From Akkermansia muciniphila (lineage in GTDB: Bacteria; Verrucomicrobiota; Verrucomicrobiia; Verrucomicrobiales; Akkermansiaceae), in assembly GCA_945888515.1 (NCBI GenBank), contig CAMDAD010000009.1, positions 62,001 through 126,000 on the forward strand: 64,000 nucleotides of DNA. Direction: 5' to 3'. Position 1 is the stretch's first letter. Every line of letters begins with the position of its first letter. The translations under genes were made by a program, and so were the position numbers. Below are positions 9,477 through 18,980 of the stretch, piece after piece. The notes under the pieces are model-generated. The model was not told the DNA's origin, ran no database searches, and saw only the letters and a list, made by a program, of their open reading frames with translations.

Positions 9477-10243
9477 GGTTGCGCCAGCTTGCCAGCATTC
9501 CTGCCAAACTGAGAGGATTCCACGCCCTGATGCACCAGAACAAAACCTTGTTTTTGCGCTTGCCGTATCAGCCCGTTGGCGCTGATGGCGGATTGGATCG
9601 ATATTTTCAAACCACAGGCTTCCAGGCTTTGACCAGTCCACACATTACAGATACGAGGAAAATAATACGAGTAATTCGAATCAAGCAAAAAGCCCTGACC
9701 CCAAGTAGAAGAGCCGATGATTCGTGGTGAGCCGCTTTCATCCATGCGATTGCTCGAGTTGAGAAACGATGCCAGCGCACGCCCCTGCTCGAGGGGGATT
9801 TCTTTTCGATAAATCCGTTGCTGGTAGCAGACCTCTTCCACCTTCCACGAAATCGGGATGATTTCCGTAACGGAATCCGAAGGCATGAATAGCGCATGAA
9901 CTACCTCATCCAGTCGCAACCAACGACGTTGCACATACGCCACGCGATCTCCCCAACTCATGACAACATAGCGTGTAGGACCACGCGGAAATGTCAAACC
10001 ACGCGGCGGCACGTAACCATTTTCCAAAAGCCAGTCATAAGGAACGGCAAGCGATGTGTGAAGGCTATCGGCGATGAGAAAGACCGCAACTTTTCCCTGA
10101 CTCACCGAATCCCTCGTCATCGAGCGCGTAGCGATTTGCTGCGGAGGAGCCGCAGGGCTAGGCATCCGAATGGCGCAAGAAGGGAAAAACAACGAACTGA
10201 CACAAAACAACAGCAGCAATCGAATGGAAATGACTCGGTTCAT
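9473..10243 (-). CDS. DUF2459-family lipoprotein
   Basis: About 256 residues from the ATG at 10243, chosen because it gives a clean signal peptide ending in the lipobox-like FPSC (Cys23); upstream in-frame codons add 24 residues without a signal. The protein should be anchored in the envelope by a lipid on that cysteine. The region from VFLIADSLHTSLAVP through YVVMSWGDRVAYVQR to CNVWTGQSLEACGLKIS matches the pattern of DUF2459, a family of unknown function sometimes found near urease genes; no urease gene is seen here. His and Cys residues are placed as in a cysteine-peptidase-like fold, which is only a suggestion. The TGA overlaps the start of the Xer gene, so the two are translationally coupled. 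Confidence 0.75.
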   Translation of the reverse strand: MNRVISIRLLLLFCVSSLFFPSCAIRMPSPAAPPQQIATRSMTRDSVSQGKVAVFLIADSLHTSLAVPYDWLLENGYVPPRGLTFPRGPTRYVVMSWGDRVAYVQRRWLRLDEVVHALFMPSDSVTEIIPISWKVEEVCYQQRIYRKEIPLEQGRALASFLNSSNRMDESGSPRIIGSSTWGQGFLLDSNYSYYFPRICNVWTGQSLEACGLKISIQSAISANGLIRQAQKQGFVLVHQGVESSQFGRNAGKLAQP

Positions 10244-10315
10244 GATGGATGCGCTTTGTGACTTATCACAGCGCCCCACTCTCGACGAGTCATTTTCGAG
10301 AAAAAGAATTGTCAC

Positions 10316-11278
10316 CTAACGGCGCGGCATCATTCGCAACTGAATTCCGTTCCCCGAAGTATCGATGTTAAGAGCATCCAAACGCTCACGCACGGGAGGC
10401 GGGGCGGCGGCTTTGTCCTGCGGCGTTTGATACGGTCCCGACCAAAGCAGTTCCCCTTGTTTGTCGAACACTTTCGCTTCACAAGATTCACCATCGCGAC
10501 TGATCTCGATATTACCTTCCTTATCCATCATTTTGAGGGTGCTTTTCATCTGCGCGGGGGCACCGGGTTGAATTTGCATCTGCATTCCCTGCATCATTTT
10601 TTCGACCCGCTTCTGCAGATCTGGCAAACCATTGCCATCCATCGGGAGGATCTGCGCGTCGCCGATCGCCCCATTGCCGCCCAGTGCCTTGAGGTTTTTC
10701 TCAATCGCGTCACGCATCTCCTTCGGTATGCCCTTCAACATCTCTTTCGGCAATGCAGCATCGAGATCCGCATCGGCATTCTCCGCAGCGATGCCGTCAT
10801 TAGGTCGCGCCGCGAGTTTGACGGATTGCTCCTGTGGTTGACCGCGATGGAGGAAGGAAATCTTGACCTCGTCACCAGACTGATGCTTTTCCATCAACTT
10901 GCTGAGGCACTCTTGGCTTTTGATTTTGACATCATCTACGCCGACGATGATATCGAACTCCTTGAGTCCTGCAGCAGCCGCGGGCCCATTCGGATCGAGG
11001 ATGCGAATCAGCGCGCACTCATCGGCATTCAAACCGAGGTGGTTAGAAAGTGCCTCGGGCATTGGTTCGAGGCCGAGACCGAGATACGCTTTTACTTTCC
11101 CGATCTGGGGCATTTTCTCGACGCCATCCGCTGCAACTTCTGTCTTCGCCTCTTCCTGCGGTTGCGCAGTAGGTGCTTGGTTTGGTGCGAGCGGCTCGAT
11201 TTTTTGCGGAGTCTCCAATGCAGAGACAGGCCAAACGATCAGGCCGGTTGCGAGAAGTGGAATCAGTTTCAATTTCAT
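10316..11278 (-). CDS. Secreted PDZ-domain protein
   Basis: About 320 residues from the ATG at 11278, which gives a signal peptide (MKLKLIPLLATGLIVWPVSA). After a Pro/Ala/Gln-rich linker, a single PDZ domain occupies about residues 60-150, with YLGLGLEPMPEALSNHL, the core GPAAAAGLKEFDIIVGVDD and VKISFLHRGQ. No protease domain is attached. The C-terminal half is Met- and Gln-rich with a short repeat-like region and a final segment that speaks of binding rather than catalysis. It directly follows the sigma factor and putative anti-sigma genes, with 43 bp between the anti-sigma stop and this start. A role as the envelope sensor or effector of that sigma system is therefore plausible, as PDZ proteins are in sigma-E-type pathways. 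That is inference from gene order. Confidence 0.8.
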   Translation of the reverse strand: MKLKLIPLLATGLIVWPVSALETPQKIEPLAPNQAPTAQPQEEAKTEVAADGVEKMPQIGKVKAYLGLGLEPMPEALSNHLGLNADECALIRILDPNGPAAAAGLKEFDIIVGVDDVKIKSQECLSKLMEKHQSGDEVKISFLHRGQPQEQSVKLAARPNDGIAAENADADLDAALPKEMLKGIPKEMRDAIEKNLKALGGNGAIGDAQILPMDGNGLPDLQKRVEKMMQGMQMQIQPGAPAQMKSTLKMMDKEGNIEISRDGESCEAKVFDKQGELLWSGPYQTPQDKAAAPPPVRERLDALNIDTSGNGIQLRMMPRR

Positions 11279-11321
11279 GGTTGTATAGGTTCGATGTGAT
11301 GGACGTGTCACCGGTCGGGCG

Positions 11322-11969
11322 CTAGTCCACTTTTTCAGGAACAACAAAAAGTTCTTCTCGTGGAATGAATAGCATACGGTCCACACCATTCTTATCACGC
11401 ACCAGAACACGGTCCTGGTATTGGAAACGCAGCACTCGCTTCGGTTGGTGATCTTGCGTCCAGATCACACCTTCGTCAGCAGCGCGTTCGATGCCTGTGC
11501 CGTAACTGGTAGCTACAATCCCATTGGCGGTAGAAGGTATTGGTTGATGGGGATAGGAAGCTGTTCCCGCCGCAACCGCGACTGGTTGCGATGGCTCACG
11601 TGCAGGAGTCCACAAAGCCGCGATACCACCAAGCGTGGCCACTGCGGCCATGGCCAACAGACGACGCAGGCGAGACTGCTGACGTGGTGAGGTAGCGACC
11701 ACTGTGCGCGCGCCGGGAAACAAAAGCACTTTGCGATCCAGCGCAAAGGGCACATCGCGCACGACATTCATCATCTGTCCGAGCTGCTTGTCCGAGAGAG
11801 CACGGGGTGTTTGCTTCTGCAGTTGTAATTCGATTGCCTCAAGCGAGGGATCAAGAACACATGATCCGTTCACCGCTTGTTCGAGACGAGCGACTGTCTG
11901 ATCGCTCAAACCAGCCGGTTCAAGAGAGCGCAACAGTAATTCCAGTTCTTTCCGATTCGTTTCCAACAT
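11322..11969 (-). CDS. Putative anti-sigma factor (single-pass membrane protein)
   Basis: A 215-residue protein encoded 27 bp after an ECF sigma factor gene. The first 110 residues are soluble and helical, with LEAIELQLQKQTPRALSDK. One membrane helix lies at about residues 100-120 (RLRRLLAMAAVATLGGIAALW), followed by an extracytoplasmic tail of about 95 residues. Gene order, size and topology are those of an anti-sigma factor that holds the sigma factor at the membrane. I do not see the zinc-binding His-x3-Cys-x2-Cys motif of ZAS-type anti-sigmas, so it would belong to another class. The C-terminal part contains LRFQYQDRVLVRDKNGVDRML, a short beta-rich module. The function is inferred mainly from context. 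Confidence 0.65.
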   Translation of the reverse strand: MLETNRKELELLLRSLEPAGLSDQTVARLEQAVNGSCVLDPSLEAIELQLQKQTPRALSDKQLGQMMNVVRDVPFALDRKVLLFPGARTVVATSPRQQSRLRRLLAMAAVATLGGIAALWTPAREPSQPVAVAAGTASYPHQPIPSTANGIVATSYGTGIERAADEGVIWTQDHQPKRVLRFQYQDRVLVRDKNGVDRMLFIPREELFVVPEKVD

Positions 11970-11996
11970 GAGTCACTTAGTGTGTATGGTATTTCA

Positions 11997-12602
11997 TTAG
12001 AGTGATAGATCGCCTTTGCTTTTGGATTCGATCAATTTGCGTTTGAGAATTTCAAGTCCGTAGCGATACCGTGAAGCGGCCGTGTTTTGTGAGATGTTTA
12101 GCATTTCGCCAATTTCGGCAAAGGTTTTGTCACCCCAGATTTTCAGGACGATGACCTCGGAAAACTTGCCAGGAAGCTCTTTCAGTCCCATTTCCAATTG
12201 AGAGCGCGTTTCCTCATCCGATGCCTCAGTTTCGAACCAGGGATCGAATTTTTGAGCAGCCTCCGACTCCATCTCGTCAGAAACGTAGTCTTCCCGTCTT
12301 CGACGACGATCGTCCTTACGCCCTAAATCGATGGAGAGGCGGCGGATAGTGGTATAAAGATAAGCCATCCACATTTCCTGACCACCGTCAAAAGAGGATG
12401 TGTTGATTTTTTCCACAAGCTTTACGAGTGCATCCTGCAGCACGTCCTCGGCATCCTGCGCATTGCGAGTCTGGTTTTTGGCAAACAACAACAGACGCGG
12501 ACCATTCGCGACAAGCCAGTCGCGCCAAGCCGAGGCAGAAGGTGACAAACTTACGGCAGCACTCATTGGATCTTCAGGATTCATCTGGGTAGCGTTATCC
12601 AT
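11997..12602 (-). CDS. ECF-type RNA polymerase sigma factor
   Basis: A 201-residue sigma-70 family protein of the extracytoplasmic-function group. Region 2 includes QDAEDVLQDALVKLVEKI and the following AYLYTTIRRLSIDLGRK. Region 4 is ELPGKFSEVIVLKIWGDKTFAEIGEMLNISQNTAASRYRYGLEILKR (shown here by its positions, about residues 140-190), a helix-turn-helix that reads the -35 element. No sigma 3 region is present. It lies 21 bp after uvrA and just before the putative anti-sigma gene. That order (sigma, membrane protein, PDZ protein) suggests an envelope-stress or surface-structure regulon. Its target promoters cannot be deduced from this window alone. Confidence 0.92.
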   Translation of the reverse strand: MDNATQMNPEDPMSAAVSLSPSASAWRDWLVANGPRLLLFAKNQTRNAQDAEDVLQDALVKLVEKINTSSFDGGQEMWMAYLYTTIRRLSIDLGRKDDRRRRREDYVSDEMESEAAQKFDPWFETEASDEETRSQLEMGLKELPGKFSEVIVLKIWGDKTFAEIGEMLNISQNTAASRYRYGLEILKRKLIESKSKGDLSL

Positions 12603-12623
12603 GCTCGGTTTTGTTTGAAATTC

Positions 12624-15452
12624 TCATTTCCCCTGAAGCCATTGCAGCAAGGCTTGACCGGTGGCTGACCCCGATGCGCTCGCAACCTGCTGAGGGGTGC
12701 CCTGCGCCACGATGGAACCACCATGCTCGCCACCGCCGGGCCCGAGATCGATCAACCAATCACAGGCCGCGATGACTTCTAGGTTGTGCTCTACCACGAG
12801 CACTGTATGTCCGGCATCGCGCAGACGCTGCAGAGCATGAAAGAGCTTTTGCACATCGCCAAAATGCAAGCCGGTAGTCGGCTCATCGAACAAATAAAAC
12901 GTCTGAGCCGATGCGGGTCGCGATAGCTCCACCGCCAGTTTGAGTCGCTGCGCCTCGCCGCCAGAGAGCGTGTTTGCCGCCTGACCTAACGAAACATACC
13001 CCAGCCCTAGATCGCGCAGAATGCCTAGCAAATGATGCGCTTTCGGCACTGGCTGAAACAGATCCGCTGCTTGATCCACACTGCATTCCAGAATATCGGC
13101 GATGCTGTGACCCTTGTATAAAATTTCTAATGTTTCACGATTAAAGCGTTTTCCTAGACAGGCACTGCATGTGACCCAACCGTCAGGAAGAAAATGCATT
13201 TCCACCTTGATGCGACCGGCACCTTCGCAGCGCTCACATCGGCCACCACGCACATTGAAACTGAATCGACTCGCCTGATAGCCGCGCTGTCGCGATAGAG
13301 GCAATTTGGCAAAAAGCTCACGAATCCAATCGAAAAGACCGGTATAAGTCGCGGGATTCGAGCGTGGGCTCTTTCCGATCGCGCTTTGATCCAAGAGAAT
13401 GACCTTGCTCAATCGCTCGACGCCCTCCATGCCCGCATGAGCACCTGGCGTCTCGCCACTGCGGGAAAAGTGCCGAGCCAGTGCGCGCGCGATGACGTCT
13501 TCGGCCAGTGTGGACTTCCCGCTGCCGCTGGGGCCGGTGAGACCTACGATTTTCCCTAACGGAATTCGCACATCAATCTCTCGCAAATTGCGCTCCGTGA
13601 CCTGCCAAAATGTCAACCATGGTCCGCTCGCGGTAACACTCTTGCTTTCGGGCCATTGACGTGCCTGTTGCAACCAGCGCACGGTAGGCAGTTGAGGCAA
13701 ATCCCACAAGGGGCCCGAGCCTAACAACTCACCTCCTTGACGTCCCGCGCCCGGTCCCAACTCGATCAACCAATCAGCGGCTCGGATCACCGCTTCATCG
13801 TGCTCCACCACTACCACAGTGTTGCCGAGATCGCGCAAATGCAGCAGGGTGTTGATCAATCGCCCTGTATCGCGCGGGTGCAGGCCGATGCTCGGCTCAT
13901 CGAGCACATATAAAACACCGGAGAGTCCGGAGCCAAGCTGCGAGGCCAGCCGAATCCGCTGCGCCTCCCCACCAGAGAGAGTGCCACTGCTGCGGTTTAA
14001 TGCCAAATAGCCCAAGCCCACATTCTGTAAAAATCCGAGTCGTTGAAAAAGATCATCCACCACGCGCTGAATCATGGCTTGTTTTTCACGATCAATGATC
14101 AATCCCGTAAGCCACTCGTCTGCTCTCTCCACTGGCAAGGAACAAAACTCCTGAATGCCTAGCCACTGACTTTTCGCACCACACAACTTCACCGCGCGGA
14201 TGGAGTGCTTCAAACGTGCGCCCCCACAGGCGCGACACAGACGATGCGCCATCACTCGCATCAAGCGTCGACGTGCTGCTTCCGATTTCACTTCCCGCAC
14301 CTTGCGCTCCGCCTCGGGGCAGAGTCCTTCGATCGCTTTGACTTGCTTGCGTTTCTCTGGGCTCACTTTCCCTCTGCTATCGATCTCACCACCTTCTAAC
14401 AATAGAGTGCGGATGTCCTCAGGCAATGCCAGCCATGCGGTATCCGGATCGATTTGCCGCGATGCAAGCAGAGCCTTCGCCTCACGTAAAAACTGCGCCT
14501 CACGCGGTCCTTTCGGTTTCCACCAACCACAAACGGCTCCCGCCCCTACAGACTTGGATCCATCCGCCAGCAGCAGCGACGGATCACAAAACATCTCTGT
14601 GCCTAAGCCTTCACAAGCATCACAGGCACCAAGGTGTGAGTTGTAGGAGAAATGTTTGGGCGAGAGCTCCCCCATGACAAAGCCCGTGCTCGGGTTTCGA
14701 TAACTCGTTTGAAACGATAACTCGTCCCATGACTCATGCCCCGGCGCTTGCAGTAAGGATTTCGCTTCATTGCCACAAAGACGAAGGCAGGCCTCAACGC
14801 TATCCGCTACACGCGACTCCACACCGGGACGAATCACAAGCCGATCCACCACGATTTCTAACGAGCGAATGGCCATCTCGGATGAAATTTCCTCCAGCTC
14901 AATCAGCTCACCATTGAGACGAACTCGCACAAAACCTTGCCGCCGCAGATCCGACCATAAAGTCGATGCATTCGACCAAGCCCCCTTCTCGACCGGAGCC
15001 AGCAGGATCACCTTGGATCCCTCCTCTAGGGCTAACAAATGCTCCACAATATCGGCAGCGCTCATGCGCACTAGACGCTCTCCTGTCTGCGGATCATGTG
15101 GGACGCCAACAGCCGACCACAAGACGCGTAGATAATCATAAATTTCCGTTGCCGTAGCTACAGTCGAACGCGGGTTCAAGCCGCCGCCGCGCTGTTCGAT
15201 CGCTATCGCCGGACATAAGCCATCGATGCGATCAACATCCGGTTTTTCCAGTTGTTCCATGAACTGCCGTGCGTATGCCGACAGCGATTCCACGTATCGA
15301 CGCTGCCCCTCCGCATAAAGCGTATGAAACGCCAGAGACGACTTACCGCAACCGCTGGGCCCCGTGATGACCACGAGTTTCCCCTTGGGAATCTCCAGAG
15401 AAAGATTCCGCAAATTATGCTGCCGCGCGCCTTGGATCGAAATCACTTCCAC
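12624..15452 (-). CDS. uvrA: UvrA-family excinuclease ABC subunit A
   Basis: A 942-residue double ATPase of nucleotide excision repair, which scans DNA for damage and loads UvrB. Both Walker A motifs are present ([20 protein letters not shown] near residue 31 and [19 protein letters not shown] in the second half), as are both ABC signatures ([18 protein letters not shown] and [18 protein letters not shown]). The C-terminal zinc module is intact: CERCEGAG...CSACLGKRF. The N-terminal zinc module has only its second pair ([10 protein letters not shown], about residues 273-279); the usual first Cys-x2-Cys pair is replaced by [14 protein letters not shown]. Length fits UvrA, but this feature may mark a paralogue, so the symbol is less certain than the family. 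The start is GTG at 15452. Confidence 0.85.
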   Translation of the reverse strand: MEVISIQGARQHNLRNLSLEIPKGKLVVITGPSGCGKSSLAFHTLYAEGQRRYVESLSAYARQFMEQLEKPDVDRIDGLCPAIAIEQRGGGLNPRSTVATATEIYDYLRVLWSAVGVPHDPQTGERLVRMSAADIVEHLLALEEGSKVILLAPVEKGAWSNASTLWSDLRRQGFVRVRLNGELIELEEISSEMAIRSLEIVVDRLVIRPGVESRVADSVEACLRLCGNEAKSLLQAPGHESWDELSFQTSYRNPSTGFVMGELSPKHFSYNSHLGACDACEGLGTEMFCDPSLLLADGSKSVGAGAVCGWWKPKGPREAQFLREAKALLASRQIDPDTAWLALPEDIRTLLLEGGEIDSRGKVSPEKRKQVKAIEGLCPEAERKVREVKSEAARRRLMRVMAHRLCRACGGARLKHSIRAVKLCGAKSQWLGIQEFCSLPVERADEWLTGLIIDREKQAMIQRVVDDLFQRLGFLQNVGLGYLALNRSSGTLSGGEAQRIRLASQLGSGLSGVLYVLDEPSIGLHPRDTGRLINTLLHLRDLGNTVVVVEHDEAVIRAADWLIELGPGAGRQGGELLGSGPLWDLPQLPTVRWLQQARQWPESKSVTASGPWLTFWQVTERNLREIDVRIPLGKIVGLTGPSGSGKSTLAEDVIARALARHFSRSGETPGAHAGMEGVERLSKVILLDQSAIGKSPRSNPATYTGLFDWIRELFAKLPLSRQRGYQASRFSFNVRGGRCERCEGAGRIKVEMHFLPDGWVTCSACLGKRFNRETLEILYKGHSIADILECSVDQAADLFQPVPKAHHLLGILRDLGLGYVSLGQAANTLSGGEAQRLKLAVELSRPASAQTFYLFDEPTTGLHFGDVQKLFHALQRLRDAGHTVLVVEHNLEVIAACDWLIDLGPGGGEHGGSIVAQGTPQQVASASGSATGQALLQWLQGK

Positions 15453-15511
15453 ACCGAGAGTAAATTCGATTTTTCACCAAGAGAAAACCCTATTTTCACA
15501 GAAGGGCCGAT

Positions 15512-16222
15512 TCACTTTTTCGAACGCAGTTCGTTGAGCAGCTCAATCTGTATTTCCTGAATTTCTAACAGCCGATCCCACTGATGAGAAAGCAAGTGGT
15601 CGATTTTTTGATGCAATTGTCGGATTTCCAATTCAGCTTTCAGATTGACCTGGTAGTCGTGCAGGGAGCGCAAGCGATCACGTGCTTCCTGCCTGTTCTG
15701 GCTCATCATGATCAGCGGCGCTTGAATGGAGGCGAGTGCGGAGAGAAACAAATTGAGCAGAATGAAAGGATACGGATCAAAGGGCCGCGTGGCCAGCACC
15801 ACCACATTGAGGATAACCCACAGAGCCAACACAGCGCAAAACGATAGAATAAAGCGCCAACTCCCGCCGAACGAAGCAATGCGATCAGCCACTCGATCGC
15901 CGAGGGTGGCAGCGGTGTCATCCTCGTCTTCATGCAGCGGATTCCAAGCTGTTAGTTCGTGATCGCGGATGTCTTCGAGCACCTCATGCTCCAACGCAGT
16001 CAGCTCGCCTTTTTCCTGTCGCAATAAATTGTGCACGTAGATCTGCTGGTATTTCTGCATATCGTCCAGGCAAACCCAGCCATCTTCCTCCCACCGCTCC
16101 TGATCTTTCTCCATCAACTGTCGGAGGGCTGGTCGGACTACGGCAGCACGACGCAAATGAGATCGTTCATCGGAGCCACATACCTGACAACGCCGCGCTT
16201 CGTGGTTCTTCGTATCATTCAT
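15512..16222 (-). CDS. DUF1003 membrane protein
   Basis: A 236-residue inner-membrane protein of the DUF1003 family, function unknown. The N-terminus holds a zinc-ribbon-like Cys-x2-Cys (CQVCGSDERSHLRR). The family core begins at RVADRIASFGGSWRFILSF and continues through two membrane helices (about residues 115-165) into LSALASIQAPLIMMSQNRQE. The C-terminal 70 residues form a predicted coiled coil (SLHDYQVNLKAELEIRQLHQ and onwards). It is transcribed divergently from the PSD1 cytochrome-like gene with about 190 bp between starts, so the intergenic space should hold promoters for both. Nothing in the sequence indicates a substrate. Confidence 0.88.
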   Translation of the reverse strand: MNDTKNHEARRCQVCGSDERSHLRRAAVVRPALRQLMEKDQERWEEDGWVCLDDMQKYQQIYVHNLLRQEKGELTALEHEVLEDIRDHELTAWNPLHEDEDDTAATLGDRVADRIASFGGSWRFILSFCAVLALWVILNVVVLATRPFDPYPFILLNLFLSALASIQAPLIMMSQNRQEARDRLRSLHDYQVNLKAELEIRQLHQKIDHLLSHQWDRLLEIQEIQIELLNELRSKK

Positions 16223-16409
16223 GGAAAAAATTTCTTACTCAATGATGCTGCCACGGAAAAGAAAATTCCGATTCTCAAAAATACAGCCAAGCCATGCTCT
16301 CCCCAATTCTACCATTGTCAGAAATATCCATTGTATGCGAATCGCGGCAGTCTTTCATAAAGGAGAAAGTTTCTTTGCATCACCCCGTATAGAGTGTAAA
16401 TCAATCATC

Positions 16410-18962
16410 ATGTGTTCACGTTTTATTGCTCTCGTTTTTCTTTTTGCCACAACCCTGCGCGCCAGTGCTGGGGAGGTAAAAGTCAGCTTTAATCGCGATA
16501 TTCGTCCCATCCTCTCGGAAAATTGCTATTACTGCCATGGACCGGACGAAAAAAATCGAGAGGAAGATCTCCGCCTCGACATCCGTGCTGATGCCATTGA
16601 GGCGGGGGCCATCGTGCCGGGCAAGCCGGAGGAGAGTGACTTAATCGAAAGGATTTTCACTAACGAAGAGGATGATATCATGCCTCCACCCAAGACGCAC
16701 AAAGTCATAAACGATCGTCAGAAAGAATTGCTCAAGCGCTGGATCGCTGAGGGTGCGGAGTATGAGGAACACTGGGCTTTTGTCGCGCCGAAGCGCCCCG
16801 AAGTGCCGTCGGTGAAAAGCAAAGGGGCCGCTTTTGGGAATACGATCGATGCCTTCATTTTGCATAAACTTGAGCAAGCCCAGGCGCAGCTATCCCCACC
16901 CGCCGATCCGCATACACTGATCCGTCGCGTCACACTCGATCTTACAGGGTTTCCTCCGAATCCGGCAGAGGTCGAGGCCTTTGCGCAAGCCTGTCGTAGT
17001 GCTGATGGGGCAGGCTACACCATTTCGAAAGATGCCTATGAGGCCTTAGTCGATCGCTTGCTTGCATCGCCTGCCTACGGTGAACACATGGCGACAACAT
17101 GGTTGGACTACGCTCGATATGCTGATAGCCACGGCTTCCAGAGCGACAGCTCGCGCGTGATGTGGCCTTGGCGCGATTGGGTAATCCGCGCATTTAATGA
17201 GAACAAACCGTTTGATCAATTTACCATCGAACAACTCGCTGGCGACTTATTGCCTCAACCGACCAATGCGCAGCTCGTGGCAACGGGCTTCCATCGCAAT
17301 CACCGACTCAATGGCGAGGGAGGCCTGATTCCGGAAGAATGGCATGTGGAAAACGTAATCGATCGCACCGATACCACCGGCGCGACCTGGCTCGGACTGA
17401 CCCTCGGTTGCGCGCGATGCCATGATCACAAATACGATCCTGTTTCACAAAAGGAATTTTACCAGATGTATGCATTTTTTAATAACATCAACGAAACAGG
17501 AGTCGCTGTCGGTGCAAAAAACCGCTCCGGTGGTAATTTCGATCCCGTCATCCGTGTTGGCACGCCTGAGCAATTGAAGCGATCCAAAGAGCTCGAAACC
17601 AAAATCGCCGAGCTCAGCGCAGCGATGGCAAAAGACAATAAAGCCATCGCCAAAGCGCAGAGCGACTGGGAGAAAAACACGCGAGTTCATTCCCAAACAC
17701 CCGCCAACATCAAAAAAATCATCGAGATCGCCGCGAACAAGCGAGACAAAAAACAAGCGGAGCAACTCAGTAAGTATTTTCGCGACAACATTGATCACCC
17801 GGGAAAACAAAAAGCAGCAGAGCTGGCGGACATACAGAGACAATTGACGCAGCTTGATCAGCTAACGCCCATCACCATGGTGATGGAGGAGTTGCCGAAA
17901 CCACGTCCCGCATACATTTTGCATCGCGGACAATACACGGACAAAGGCGAGGAAGTCTTCGCCAACACGCCTGCTATGCTACCATCACTCCCCTCCCATG
18001 CCCCGCGCAACCGACTGACTCTCGCGAAGTGGATCGTATCACCACAAAATCCCCTCACCGCTCGCGTCTGGGTCAATCGTCAGTGGGAACGATTTTTCGG
18101 CAATGGTATCGTCAAGAGCAGTGAAAATTTCGGCATGCAGTCCGAACCTCCTAGTCACCCGGAATTGCTCGATTGGCTCGCTACAGAATTTGTAAGAAGC
18201 GGCTGGGACATGAAAGCGATACAAAAACGCATCGTCATGAGCGCGACCTACAGACAATCCTCTAACGTCAGAGGGATGTCTCCCGCTCTTCTCGAACAAG
18301 ACCCCTACAATCGATTGCTCGCTCGAGCTCCACGACTTCGCCTTCCTGCAGAATCCGTGCGCGATCAGGCTCTTTTGATTAGCGGGTTGCTCGACCAGAA
18401 AATCGGTGGCCCCAGCGTGCGCCCCTACATGCCGAATGGAGTCTGGGATGAGACAAGCGTCTATGGCGATTTACGCAACTACAAACACGATCCCAATGGC
18501 GGCTTATACCGTCGCACCCTATACACCATTCGCAAACGCACTTCGGCACCTCCCACCATGCTTCTATTTGATGCCCCCACTCGCGAAATTTGCACGGTCA
18601 AACGATCGAATACAAACACACCACTCCAAGCCCTCTCTCTCTTGAATGAAGTCACCTACGTCGAAGCCGCCCGAATGCTAGCACAACGAATGATTAAGGA
18701 AGGTGGCTCAGATGTGCCAACTCGCCTGTCCTGGGCTTTCCGACAAGCCACGCTGCGCGAACCAAGTCCATCAGAGTTATCGGTCTTGGAAAAAAGCCAT
18801 GCGCGCCATCTCTCCACCTATCGGAACGCACCGCAGGAAGCCGCAAAGCTGATCGATGCTGGCGATGCTCCTGTCGCTCCTCTCGATCCAGCAGAACTCG
18901 CTGCTTACACCGTGTGCGCTAATGTGATTCTCAACCTCGATGAGGTCATCACCCGTGACTAA
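16410..18962 (+). CDS. PSD1 (DUF1549/DUF1553) c-type cytochrome-like secreted protein
   Basis: An 850-residue exported protein of the type abundant in Planctomycetes and Verrucomicrobia. The ATG at 16410 gives a signal peptide ending near ASA-GEV. The planctomycete cytochrome c domain follows at once with a haem motif Cys39-x-x-Cys42-His43 (NCYYCHGPDEK). DUF1549 begins near residue 120 and includes TWLDYARYADSHGFQSD and a second CARCHDHKYDP. A lysine/glutamate-rich coiled coil of about 100 residues separates it from DUF1553 (LTARVWVNRQWERFFG...SENFGMQSEPPSHPELLDWL and on). The pair with the DUF1501 protein 18 bp downstream is the standard gene arrangement of these families. Their biochemical role is not established; links to polysaccharide or sulfated-glycan use are often proposed. 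The upstream in-frame codons back to 16221 lack coding character. Confidence 0.9.
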   Translation: MCSRFIALVFLFATTLRASAGEVKVSFNRDIRPILSENCYYCHGPDEKNREEDLRLDIRADAIEAGAIVPGKPEESDLIERIFTNEEDDIMPPPKTHKVINDRQKELLKRWIAEGAEYEEHWAFVAPKRPEVPSVKSKGAAFGNTIDAFILHKLEQAQAQLSPPADPHTLIRRVTLDLTGFPPNPAEVEAFAQACRSADGAGYTISKDAYEALVDRLLASPAYGEHMATTWLDYARYADSHGFQSDSSRVMWPWRDWVIRAFNENKPFDQFTIEQLAGDLLPQPTNAQLVATGFHRNHRLNGEGGLIPEEWHVENVIDRTDTTGATWLGLTLGCARCHDHKYDPVSQKEFYQMYAFFNNINETGVAVGAKNRSGGNFDPVIRVGTPEQLKRSKELETKIAELSAAMAKDNKAIAKAQSDWEKNTRVHSQTPANIKKIIEIAANKRDKKQAEQLSKYFRDNIDHPGKQKAAELADIQRQLTQLDQLTPITMVMEELPKPRPAYILHRGQYTDKGEEVFANTPAMLPSLPSHAPRNRLTLAKWIVSPQNPLTARVWVNRQWERFFGNGIVKSSENFGMQSEPPSHPELLDWLATEFVRSGWDMKAIQKRIVMSATYRQSSNVRGMSPALLEQDPYNRLLARAPRLRLPAESVRDQALLISGLLDQKIGGPSVRPYMPNGVWDETSVYGDLRNYKHDPNGGLYRRTLYTIRKRTSAPPTMLLFDAPTREICTVKRSNTNTPLQALSLLNEVTYVEAARMLAQRMIKEGGSDVPTRLSWAFRQATLREPSPSELSVLEKSHARHLSTYRNAPQEAAKLIDAGDAPVAPLDPAELAAYTVCANVILNLDEVITRD

Positions 18963-18980
18963 CAGAAATTTTACAATGCT

